Source: CBDDFV01 sp965227335
Lineage (GTDB): Bacteria > Planctomycetota > Phycisphaerae > Phycisphaerales > SM1A02
Direction: 5' to 3'
Length of the DNA: 64,000 bases
NCBI GenBank assembly: GCA_965227335.1
Contig: CBDDFV010000012.1
Location: 496,001-560,000, forward strand
Numbering within the stretch: position 1 is the first letter of the stretch; each line of letters opens with the position of its first letter. Made by a program: the position numbers and the translations under genes. Below the pieces are notes generated by a model that made no database searches, was not told the origin of the DNA, and saw nothing but the letters and a program-made list of their open reading frames with translations. Positions 42,009 to 49,637 of the stretch are shown here, in pieces.

Positions 42009-44303
42009 ATGAGAATTCACGGCGCCCTCGTCGCGTGCGCATGCATTGCAAGTCTGTTCGTTTCGGTTTCGAGCGTGAGCGCGGCGGAGGCGGACGCCCC
42101 GGAGCGGGTCCGCTACGACGGTCGCCAGGTGGTTCGCGTCCAGCTCGACTCGGTGCGTGATCTCCGCACGATGACGGCGTTGGCGGAGGATGTCTGGAGT
42201 CACGGCGTCCCCCGGGTCGGCGTCGCCGCGGACTTCATGCTCGACGCCGACGCCATGGGCGCGCTCGCGACGACCGATCTCGCGTACGAGATCCTCATCC
42301 CGGACGTGCAGGCCCGGCTCGACGCGGAGCTCGACCGTCTGACGCAACCGGGCGCGGGGGCGGCGGGGGCGAACTTCTACGCGGACTTCCGCACCTACGA
42401 AGAGATCAACGCCCGGCTCGATCTGCTCGCGACCACGCGTCCTGATCTCGTCGAGACGTTCACCATCGGTCAGTCGATCGAGGGTCGGGACATTCGCGGC
42501 GTCCGCATCACGGGAACCGGCGGCGATCCGGACAAGCCCGGCGTCCTCTTCAACGGCTGCCAGCACGCCCGGGAGTGGGTTGCGGTCATGACCCCGATGT
42601 ACATCGCCGAGACCCTCGTGAACAGTTACGACTCGGACCCGTTGCTTCAGCAACTGATGGACCAGGTCGAGTTCTACGTCGTTCCGATCGTCAACCCGGA
42701 CGGCTACGTCTACTCCTGGGACGTCGATCGCCTCTGGCGGAAGAACCGGCGGTTCAACGGCGACGGCTCGATGGGCGTCGACCTCAACCGCAACTGGGGA
42801 TTCGAGTGGGGCGGTCCGGGGTCGGACGGCAATCCGGACAGCATCACCTATCGAGGAACGGCCCCTTTCTCGGAGCCGGAATCCCTGGCCCTCCGCAACT
42901 TCATCGCCGCGAACGAGAACATCGTCGCTCACAATGACTTCCACGCCTACAGCCAGCTGCATCTCTATCCGTGGGGGTTCACCGACGAGGATCCGCCCGA
43001 CATCGACCTCTTCGAGATGGCGGGCGACGGCATGGAGGACGCGTCGGCCATCAACGGCGAAACGTACGTCGCCGGGACGATCGGCCAGATCCTGTACCTT
43101 GCGTCGGGCAACGCCGCCGACTGGTCGTACGGGGCCGAAGGCGTCTTCGCGTTCACCACGGAGTTGCGCGACACCGGACAGTTCGGATTCATCCTCCCGC
43201 CGGAACAGATCATTCCCTGTGCGGATGAGAACTTCAGCGCCTCGGTGTGGCTCACGCAGTGGGCGACGCAGGGTCTCGGCTTCACCTTCCCGAACGGTCT
43301 GCCCGAACTGCTCGACGTCAACGCGCCGACGCCGGTGACGTTCACCGTCACGGAGATCTCGGCCGGGCCGGTGGATGCGACCAGCGCGGCGGGCTTCGTC
43401 CGCGTCGACGGCGGCGACTACGAACTCGTTCCCGCCTCGGCCCTCAACGCCGATACGTTTGAGATCACCCTCCCCGCCGCGCCGTGCGGCGCGGTGGTCG
43501 AGTTCTTCTTCGAAGTCGCCACGATGGACGGCGAGGTGTTCCGCTCGCCCTTCAACGCGCCGGACATGGTCTACGCCGCGGAGTCGTTCGAGATCGAAAC
43601 CTACTTCGCGGATGATTTCGAACTCGAGAACGGCTGGACCGTGGGCAGCCCGGTCGACGACGCCACGAGCGGGATCTGGGAGCGGGTCGATCCCAACGGC
43701 ACCTCCGCCCAGCCCGAGGACGACAACCCCGCGGGCGTCGGGACCCTCTGCTTCATCACCGGCAACGGTCCTCCCGGCGGCGGCGCCGGCGTGAACGACG
43801 TCGACGATGGAATCACCACGCTCACCTCCCCGGCCCTCAACGGCGCCGATGCGGACGCGGTCGTCTCCTATTACCGCTGGTACTCCAACAACCAGGGCGC
43901 GGCGCCGGGACAGGACTCGATGCTCGTCCAGATCACGGGCGACGGCGGAACCACCTGGACGCTGCTCGAAGAGGTCGATGAGAATGCGAACGCATGGGTC
44001 CCCGCGACCTTCCGCATCGGCGACTTCGTCGAGGTCTCCGGCCACGTGCGTCTCCGCTTCATCGCTCGCGACCTCAACGCCGGTTCGCTGGTGGAGGCGG
44101 GCGTGGACGACGTGACCGTCGATACGGTCGGCTGCTCGAACACCGGTCCCGACCTCGACGGCGACGGCGATGTCGACGCGGCGGATCTCGCGGCCCTGCT
44201 CGCCGCGTGGGGTCCGTGCGACGGCTGCCCGGCGGATCTCGACGACGACGGCGTGGTCGGCGCGTCGGATCTCGCGGCCCTGCTTGCGTCCTGGACCGGC
44301 TGA
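42009..44303 (+). CDS. secreted M14 zinc carboxypeptidase with dockerin tail
   Basis: A 764-aa exported carboxypeptidase. After a signal peptide (1-24) and a propeptide-like region, the zinc ligands are H186 and E189 in CQHAREWV, H312 in FHAYSQL, and the catalytic base is E385 in FTTELRDTG, with NPDGYVYSWD and LNRNWGF in between, the full M14 pattern. Downstream are a beta-sandwich region (about 440-540), a laminin-B or MAM-like domain (GTLCFITGNGPPGGGAG and YYRWYSNNQGAAPGQDSM), and two dockerin-type loops (DLDGDGDVDAADLAALLAAWG, DLDDDGVVGASDLAALLASW). AGAGG at 41997-42001 favours the ATG at 42009 over 42003. TACCAT at 41907-41912 is a possible -10. It should digest peptide C-termini outside the cell. 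Confidence 0.94.
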   Translation: MRIHGALVACACIASLFVSVSSVSAAEADAPERVRYDGRQVVRVQLDSVRDLRTMTALAEDVWSHGVPRVGVAADFMLDADAMGALATTDLAYEILIPDVQARLDAELDRLTQPGAGAAGANFYADFRTYEEINARLDLLATTRPDLVETFTIGQSIEGRDIRGVRITGTGGDPDKPGVLFNGCQHAREWVAVMTPMYIAETLVNSYDSDPLLQQLMDQVEFYVVPIVNPDGYVYSWDVDRLWRKNRRFNGDGSMGVDLNRNWGFEWGGPGSDGNPDSITYRGTAPFSEPESLALRNFIAANENIVAHNDFHAYSQLHLYPWGFTDEDPPDIDLFEMAGDGMEDASAINGETYVAGTIGQILYLASGNAADWSYGAEGVFAFTTELRDTGQFGFILPPEQIIPCADENFSASVWLTQWATQGLGFTFPNGLPELLDVNAPTPVTFTVTEISAGPVDATSAAGFVRVDGGDYELVPASALNADTFEITLPAAPCGAVVEFFFEVATMDGEVFRSPFNAPDMVYAAESFEIETYFADDFELENGWTVGSPVDDATSGIWERVDPNGTSAQPEDDNPAGVGTLCFITGNGPPGGGAGVNDVDDGITTLTSPALNGADADAVVSYYRWYSNNQGAAPGQDSMLVQITGDGGTTWTLLEEVDENANAWVPATFRIGDFVEVSGHVRLRFIARDLNAGSLVEAGVDDVTVDTVGCSNTGPDLDGDGDVDAADLAALLAAWGPCDGCPADLDDDGVVGASDLAALLASWTG

Positions 44304-44348
44304 TCCCCGCGTCGTCTCGCCTTCGATCACCGACCGGAGTCGTTGCTG

Positions 44349-45440
44349 ATGTCTTCGCCCTCGTCCCCCGCCCCCGGCGGCGGACCCGCTCCCTCCGAGT
44401 TCCCGCGCGATCAGAAGCGCGGCGATCTCACGCCCACCCTGAAGCGACTCCTCGGCGGTGCGACGCTGACCGCCGAAGAAACCACCGCGGCGTTCGAGGC
44501 CATCATGACCGGCCTCGCCCACGACGGCGAGATCGGCGCGCTGCTGGCGTTGCTCGCGGCCCGCACGCCGACGTCCGAGGAGATCCTCGGGGCGGCGCGG
44601 GTCATGCGGGCGCACGTCGACGCCGTACCGACTTCGATCAATCCCGATGGGCTCGTCGACACCGCGGGCACGGGCGGCGCGCCGAAGACCTTCAACGTGT
44701 CCACCGCGGCGGCGATCATCGCCGCCGCCGCCGGCGCGGCGGTCGCCAAGCATGGCAACCGCTCGCGCACCGGACGGGGCTCGGCGGAAGTCCTCCGTTC
44801 GCTCGGCGTCAACATTGATGCGTCGCGCGAGACGCAGGCGACGTGCCTGTCCGAGGTCGGGGTGTGCTTCTGTTTCGCGATTCATCATCACCCCGCCGCG
44901 AAACACGTGATGCCCGTCCGTCTGGCCCTCGGCGTACCGACGATCTTCAATCTGCTCGGGCCGCTGACGAACCCCGCCGGGGCCGCCCGGCAGTTGATGG
45001 GCGTGTACGACGGCGCGTTCCTTCGTCCGATCGCGGAGGCCCTCGCCGCCCTCGGCGCGCGTCGGGCGCTGGTGGTGCACAGCGACGATGGTCTCGATGA
45101 GATCTCCATCTCCGCCCCGACCACCGGCATGCTGGTCGACACGGACGGATCGGTGACGGAGATGCGGATCGATCCGGAACAACTCGGCTTCGATCTCGCC
45201 CCGCGCGAGGCGGTGATGGCCCGCGACCTCGACCACGCGGCGGACATGATCCGCACGATTCTGCTCGGGACGGAGACAGGTCCGGCCCGTGACATGGCCG
45301 TGCTGAGCGCCGCCGCGACCCTGTTCGTCGCCGGCGACGCCGAAGACCTCGCGGCGGGCGTGACGCGGGCGACGGAGGCGATTGACTCCGGCGCGGCGGC
45401 GACCACGCTCGATCAGCTCGCCGCCGTCTCCCACGCCTGA
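44349..45440 (+). CDS. trpD: anthranilate phosphoribosyltransferase
   Basis: The second step of tryptophan biosynthesis: anthranilate plus PRPP gives phosphoribosyl anthranilate. The PRPP-binding glycine loop is DTAGTGGAPKTFNVST, and KHGNRSRTGRGSAEVL, FAIHHHPAAKHVMPVR and LGPLTNP are TrpD signatures. The N-terminal 30 residues are a variable Pro/Ser-rich extension. Total length is 363 aa, with the core equal to the usual 340. The ATG at 44349 has GGAG 10 nt upstream, and the alternative TTG start two codons earlier has no ribosome-binding advantage. Its other trp genes are not neighbours, so this is an isolated trpD, downstream of an unrelated carboxypeptidase. Confidence 0.96.
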   Translation: MSSPSSPAPGGGPAPSEFPRDQKRGDLTPTLKRLLGGATLTAEETTAAFEAIMTGLAHDGEIGALLALLAARTPTSEEILGAARVMRAHVDAVPTSINPDGLVDTAGTGGAPKTFNVSTAAAIIAAAAGAAVAKHGNRSRTGRGSAEVLRSLGVNIDASRETQATCLSEVGVCFCFAIHHHPAAKHVMPVRLALGVPTIFNLLGPLTNPAGAARQLMGVYDGAFLRPIAEALAALGARRALVVHSDDGLDEISISAPTTGMLVDTDGSVTEMRIDPEQLGFDLAPREAVMARDLDHAADMIRTILLGTETGPARDMAVLSAAATLFVAGDAEDLAAGVTRATEAIDSGAAATTLDQLAAVSHA

Positions 45441-45460
45441 CCCGCGCTCGCGCCGCGCGC

Positions 45461-45466
45461 TACAGT
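45461..45466 (+). promoter_or_regulatory. putative leaderless -10 element (TACAGT) of the polyketide operon
   Basis: TACAGT, 6 nt, then GTG at 45473. CTGACC at 45437-45442 sits 18 nt upstream and could be a -35. A weak GAAGG lies only 1 nt before the start. Confidence 0.5.
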
Positions 45467-45472
45467 GAAGGC

Positions 45473-46192
45473 GTGAGCGCCCCGACGATCATCCCGCCCC
45501 GCCGTCTCGAGCCGGAGTTGATGGACGACCCGTCGCTTCCGATCGATCTCCACGTCGAGGCGCTCGACGGCCTCGCCCGCCTCAACCGGTTCAGCGCCGC
45601 CCCGCGCCCGCTCTGGCTCCACCTCGCGCCGCTCGCCGCCCGCCGACGCGATCGCCCGTTGCAGGTGCTCGATCTCGCGTGCGGCGATGCATCAGTGGTC
45701 GCTCCGCTCGCCCGCCGCGCGATCAGCGAACAAATCGACATCCAGTGGACGGCGTGCGACATCAGCGCCGTCGCCCTCGACCTGGCTCGCGCCCGCGCCG
45801 AAGCATCAGGCGTCGCGATCGAGTTCATCGAGGCCGACGCCGTGCATCACCAGTTCGACCGCGATCGCTTTGACGTCGTCATGTGCTCACTCTTCCTGCA
45901 TCACCTCGATGAGCGTGATGCGTTGCAGCTTCTGCAGAACGCGCGGCGGACGGCCCGCGAACTCGTGTTGGTCAGCGACCTCGAACGCTCCCCGCTCAAC
46001 CTCGCGTTGATCGCCGCCGCCAGCCGCGCTCTCACCCGCTCCCCCGTCGTCCACGTCGACGCCGTGCGCTCCGCCCGGGCCGCGTTCACCCGCGAGGAAC
46101 TTGCCCAGTTGCTGGCCTCGGCGGGATTGCGCGACGTGCGGGTGGTCTCCGCGTTCCCCTGCCGCATGCTCGGCCGCGGAGTCCCCGCATGA
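45473..46192 (+). CDS. SAM-dependent methyltransferase of the type III polyketide operon
   Basis: A 239-aa methyltransferase, cytoplasmic. Motif I is LQVLDLACGDASVVAPLA (about residues 63-80), the acidic residue motif II is WTACDISAVALDLARA, and motif III/IV is FDVVMCSLFLHHLDERDALQLL. The late segment is REELAQLLASAGLRDVRVV. It should methylate a phenolic or quinone intermediate made by the downstream polyketide synthase; that is an inference from operon context. The GTG start overlaps the -10 logic described and leads straight into the flavoprotein gene (4-bp ATGA overlap). In Streptomyces griseus the srs phenolic-lipid operon has the same three enzyme types. Confidence 0.88.
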   Translation: MSAPTIIPPRRLEPELMDDPSLPIDLHVEALDGLARLNRFSAAPRPLWLHLAPLAARRRDRPLQVLDLACGDASVVAPLARRAISEQIDIQWTACDISAVALDLARARAEASGVAIEFIEADAVHHQFDRDRFDVVMCSLFLHHLDERDALQLLQNARRTARELVLVSDLERSPLNLALIAAASRALTRSPVVHVDAVRSARAAFTREELAQLLASAGLRDVRVVSAFPCRMLGRGVPA

Positions 46193-47337
46193 ACCGTCCC
46201 ACGCCACCCTGCGACGCCGACGTCATTGTGATCGGCGGCGGACCCGCCGGCGTCGCGGCGGCGATCACGCTCGCCCGGCGCGGCCGCTCCGTGATCCTGC
46301 TCGATCGCGCCGCTCATCCCCGCCCCAAGGTCTGCGGGGGTTGTCTTTCCGCCGCCGGCGTGCGGGCGGTGCGTGAATGTGCCGGCGAAGCGCTTCTCGA
46401 TCAACTCCACGCGCCGGTCGTCGACGCGCTCCGTCTTCAGGCGGGCGACGTCAGCACGCGAATCGCGCTCGCCCCGGGGCGTGCGATTGAGCGGAGCGTC
46501 TTTGATCACGCGCTCCTCCGCCGCGCGGCGGCGCTTGGCGTCGAGGTGGAGGCGCCGAACCGCGTCCGCGACGTGGTCGAACGCGACGACGGCGTCCTCA
46601 TCCACACCGACCAGGGCGAACGGACAGCGCCCGTCGTGCTCGTGGCCGACGGTCTGGGCGGCCCGATCTCGCGACGACTGACGGATCCCGTCGCCGCGCC
46701 CCGCGCGCACGTCGGACTCGGCGGCGTGATTGAGACGACCGACGCCCCGCTCCGTCTGGAGCGCGGCGTCATCGACATGTGCACGCACGCGTCCGGCTAT
46801 CTCGGCGCGGTCCGACTCGACGATCGCCGCATCGATCTCGCCGCCGCCGTCGACCCCCGCGCCATTCGTGACCACGGCGGACCGAGGTCCGCCCTCCGCG
46901 CGATCGCACGCGGCACGAGACTCGAGGAATGTGTCGATGCACTTGAGGTGCGCGGCGTCCCGCCGCTGACCTGTCGGGCCCGTCAACTCGCCGGTCGCCG
47001 CTGGGCCGTCATCGGCGACGCCGCCGGTTACGTCGAACCCTTTACCGGCGAGGGCATGACCTGGGCGCTGGTGTCCGGCGACCGCATCGCTCGTCTTGTC
47101 GACCGCGAACTCAGCGGGGCCGACCTTGATCTCTCCCGCGTCTGGCCGCGCGAGCATCGGCGTCTGCTTGGCGTGCGACATCGCGCGTGTCATGTCGTGC
47201 GGTGGGCGTTGCGGCGGCCGGTGCTGGTGCGGGGCGCGATTCGGGTCTCGAACGGCGTCCCCGGGGTGGGCCGGATCGCGGCGGCGTGGCTGCACCGTCC
47301 GTGGGAACGCCCGGCGGGAGTCGCTGCACATGCCTGA
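46189..47337 (+). CDS. FAD-dependent oxidoreductase of the type III polyketide operon
   Basis: A 382-aa flavoprotein. The N-terminal dinucleotide motif is VIVIGGGPAGVAAAITLARRG (residues 10-30), the conserved RPKVCGGCLS follows, and the C-terminal FAD motif is AVIGDAAGYVEPFTGEGMTWAL. The overall layout (KVCGGCL, GD-x-A-G) matches the geranylgeranyl-reductase and p-hydroxybenzoate-hydroxylase-like family, so it may hydroxylate or reduce the polyketide ring. It starts within the stop of the methyltransferase gene and its last 8 bp overlap the start of the polyketide synthase gene. This tight packing argues for co-translation and a common pathway. The precise reaction is not known. Confidence 0.9.
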   Translation: MNRPTPPCDADVIVIGGGPAGVAAAITLARRGRSVILLDRAAHPRPKVCGGCLSAAGVRAVRECAGEALLDQLHAPVVDALRLQAGDVSTRIALAPGRAIERSVFDHALLRRAAALGVEVEAPNRVRDVVERDDGVLIHTDQGERTAPVVLVADGLGGPISRRLTDPVAAPRAHVGLGGVIETTDAPLRLERGVIDMCTHASGYLGAVRLDDRRIDLAAAVDPRAIRDHGGPRSALRAIARGTRLEECVDALEVRGVPPLTCRARQLAGRRWAVIGDAAGYVEPFTGEGMTWALVSGDRIARLVDRELSGADLDLSRVWPREHRRLLGVRHRACHVVRWALRRPVLVRGAIRVSNGVPGVGRIAAAWLHRPWERPAGVAAHA

Positions 47338-48439
47338 GACGACCGTCATCACCACCAGCGTGCGTGCGATCGGGACCGCGACGCCGGACGAATCGTGCGA
47401 CGCCGCGTCGTTCGCGCGTCTGGCAGCGGACCTCGTGGAGGCGGATCCCGCCCACGCCGCGCGAATTGCGTCGTGGGCGAAACGGACGACGGTGGAGAAT
47501 CGTTTCGCGGCGGGCCTGAGCAACGGACGCGCACCGGCGTTGCTTCGTCCGCGGTCGGAGTCGGGCGCCTCCGGACCGACCACCGCCGCACGCATGCAGT
47601 GTTACGCCGCGCACGCCGGACGTCTCGCCGCCGACGCCAGCCGCGCCGCTTTCGTGCAGTCCGGCGTTCTGCCGGCGGACATCACGCACCTGGTGGTCGC
47701 GACGTGCACGGGGTTCGATGCCCCGGGCGTCGATGTGGATCTGATCGAGACGCTCGGTCTGCCGCTGTCCGTCGCCCGCACGCAGGTCGGGTTCATGGGC
47801 TGCCACGGCGCGGTCAACGCCCTGCGCACCGCCGACGCCATCGTCCGGGCGCATCCCGGCGCGAACGTGCTGCTCGTCGCGGTGGAGTTGTGCAGCGTGC
47901 ACTTCAGCTACGGGGATCGCGCGGACCGCATGATCGCCAACGCGCTCTTCGCGGATGGCGCCGCGGCGGCGATCCTGAGCCGCGCATCCGACGGCGACGG
48001 CCTGCGCCTCGGCTCGAGTCTCTCCCGCATCATTCCTGACACGCGTGACGCCATGCGGTGGTCGATCGGCGATCACGGCTTCGAAATGACGCTCGCTCCG
48101 ACGTTGCCGGGACTGATCGAACACGCGCTCCGTGAACCGGTCGAAGCGTGGTTGCACGCGGCGGGTCTGACGGCGACGGACGTGGCGTGGGCCGCGCATC
48201 CGGGCGGACCGAAGATTCTCGACGCGGTGGAGCGCGGTCTGGGTCTGTCGTCTGATGCGCTCGCGGCGTCGCGCGACGTGCTCGTGCGTCACGGCAACAT
48301 GTCGTCGCCGACCGTGCTCTTTGTGCTCGACGCCGTGCGTCGTCGCGGCGATTCAGATCGGCCCGTCGCCATGCTGGGGTTCGGACCGGGTCTGGCGGTC
48401 GAGGGACTGCTGCTGACGCCGGATCATCCGACGGGCTGA
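47330..48439 (+). CDS. type III polyketide synthase (chalcone/stilbene synthase family)
   Basis: A 369-aa homodimeric condensing enzyme that should extend an acyl-CoA starter with malonyl-CoA and cyclise the product. The catalytic triad is clear: C158 in GFMGCHGAVN, H290 in AWAAHPGGPKILDAV and N323 in RHGNMSSPTVLFVL. The C-terminus contains GFGPGLAVEGLLL, as in bacterial chalcone-synthase-like proteins. The start is the ATG at 47330, preceded by GCGGGAG; the frame extends further but without conserved sequence. Product type (alkylresorcinol, pyrone or other) cannot be read from sequence. It ends 28 bp before the converging delta-prime gene, with no terminator that I can see. Confidence 0.95.
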   Translation: MPETTVITTSVRAIGTATPDESCDAASFARLAADLVEADPAHAARIASWAKRTTVENRFAAGLSNGRAPALLRPRSESGASGPTTAARMQCYAAHAGRLAADASRAAFVQSGVLPADITHLVVATCTGFDAPGVDVDLIETLGLPLSVARTQVGFMGCHGAVNALRTADAIVRAHPGANVLLVAVELCSVHFSYGDRADRMIANALFADGAAAAILSRASDGDGLRLGSSLSRIIPDTRDAMRWSIGDHGFEMTLAPTLPGLIEHALREPVEAWLHAAGLTATDVAWAAHPGGPKILDAVERGLGLSSDALAASRDVLVRHGNMSSPTVLFVLDAVRRRGDSDRPVAMLGFGPGLAVEGLLLTPDHPTG

Positions 48440-48467
48440 TCGGCCGCGCGTCGTCCTGACGGGATGG

Positions 48468-49574
48468 TCAGCCGAGAATCACCATCTCCACCCGCTCCCC
48501 CGACAGCCGCCGACGCCATTGCGCGGCGAGGTTCTCCAGCACGATCTTCATGTTCACGTTGGAGAACAACTGACGCTCCGCATCCGCAATCAGGTCGATC
48601 ACGTCGAGGTACGGCTCCGGGTCGGTCCCGGCTGCGAGGGCGTCGTCGATGCGTCCCCGCGCGTGCGTGGCGAGGAGCGAGAACAACTGCCGCGCCCCGT
48701 CCTTGTTCGCGGCGTCCTTGCTCGCATTGTCGTGATTCTTCACCCACGCCTCCGCGAATCCGCCGACGAACGACGCCATCGTCTCGCCGAGGTCCGGCGG
48801 AAAGTCGCCCCGCTCCAGCTGTTCGAGCATCGGCGTCAGCTCGACCGCCCACTCGTCCAGGCCGTACTCCGCCGCCAGCAACGCGCGGCCGGGGCTTCCC
48901 TGCGCAAACCGCAGCACCCACGCCAGCGCCTCCGGCGTCAGGTCGAGTTCCTGCCGCGCGACCCACTGCGCCATCGCGTCCTCGTCGAGCGGCGTGAACC
49001 GCACGTGCTGACACCGGCTGTGAATCGTCGGCAGCAGCCGCTCCGGGCGACTCGTCACGAGGATGATGTACGTGCGCGGCGGCGGTTCCTCGAGCGTCTT
49101 CAGCATCGCGTTCTGGCCGTTGCGATCGATCAGCTCCGCCTCGTCGATGATGAAGACCTTCCCGTGGTTCAGCGCCGCCGTCTTGAACGCGAGCGCCTCG
49201 TGCCGCTTCCCGTCGCCCGACTGCCCGCCGATCATCCGCTCGCGGAGCAGGTCCAGCGGGATGTTCAGCAGCTTCCGCGACCGCAACTGCGCGTTTGACG
49301 AGTACAGCGCGAGTTCCTTGCGGATGACGTGGTGATCCGGGTGTGAATCGTTGCGGATCAGGGTCGGAATGCGACCGTCCGGATCGGAGGCGATCTGTCC
49401 CGAAAGATCAGGCGCCGCGTCAGGATCGAGCAGGATCGTCGCGAACGCTTCGGCCGTGGTGAACTTCCCCACGCCGAACGGCCCGGAGAAGATCCACGCG
49501 TGGTGAATCCGCCCGGACTGCAGGACGGACTGCAGGGTCTCGATCGCGCGGGGTTGGCCGAGGATGTGTTGCAT
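48468..49574 (-). CDS. holB: DNA polymerase III subunit delta'
   Basis: A clamp-loader subunit, 368 aa, of the AAA+ superfamily. The N-terminal GQPRAIETLQSVLQSGRIHHAWIFSGPFGVGKFTTA has Walker A in GPFGVGKFT (about 31-39), the Walker B region is VFIIDEAELIDRNGQNAMLKTLEEPP, and the sensor SRCQHVRF is present. In other phyla this subunit often loses ATPase motifs; here a Walker A-like P-loop is intact. The middle (about 65-120) holds a family-variable insertion (RKELALYSSNAQLRSRKLLNIPLD). The ATG is chosen because TAGAAT lies 8 nt upstream, and no earlier start fits. It is divergently paired with comEC, 63 bp apart. Confidence 0.9.
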   Translation of the reverse strand: MQHILGQPRAIETLQSVLQSGRIHHAWIFSGPFGVGKFTTAEAFATILLDPDAAPDLSGQIASDPDGRIPTLIRNDSHPDHHVIRKELALYSSNAQLRSRKLLNIPLDLLRERMIGGQSGDGKRHEALAFKTAALNHGKVFIIDEAELIDRNGQNAMLKTLEEPPPRTYIILVTSRPERLLPTIHSRCQHVRFTPLDEDAMAQWVARQELDLTPEALAWVLRFAQGSPGRALLAAEYGLDEWAVELTPMLEQLERGDFPPDLGETMASFVGGFAEAWVKNHDNASKDAANKDGARQLFSLLATHARGRIDDALAAGTDPEPYLDVIDLIADAERQLFSNVNMKIVLENLAAQWRRRLSGERVEMVILG

Positions 49575-49582
49575 AAGCAGGT

Positions 49583-49588
49583 ATTCTA
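49583..49588 (-). promoter_or_regulatory. putative leaderless -10 element (TAGAAT) of holB
   Basis: Minus-strand TAGAAT, 8 nt, then ATG. It is the closest match to a canonical -10 (TATAAT) among the leaderless cases here, and there is no ribosome-binding site. Confidence 0.5.
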
Positions 49589-49625
49589 GCGATGGAGGCT
49601 TGCCCCCGGGCCCGCGTCGTCCGAC

Positions 49626-49631
49626 GATGCT
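49626..49631 (+). promoter_or_regulatory. putative leaderless -10 element (GATGCT) of comEC
   Basis: GATGCT, 6 nt, then ATG at 49638. It mirrors the GATGCT-N6-ATG of the ChaN-like gene. No Shine-Dalgarno; the possible -35 is poorly spaced. Confidence 0.4.
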
Positions 49632-49637
49632 CACGCC

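Noticed and set aside
41991..45434. 1147-codon open frame antisense to the M14 peptidase and trpD
   Set aside because: Both genes on the plus strand carry full catalytic motifs and starts. The antisense frame has low-complexity Arg/Val/Asp content and no recognisable domain, as expected from GC-rich codon bias.
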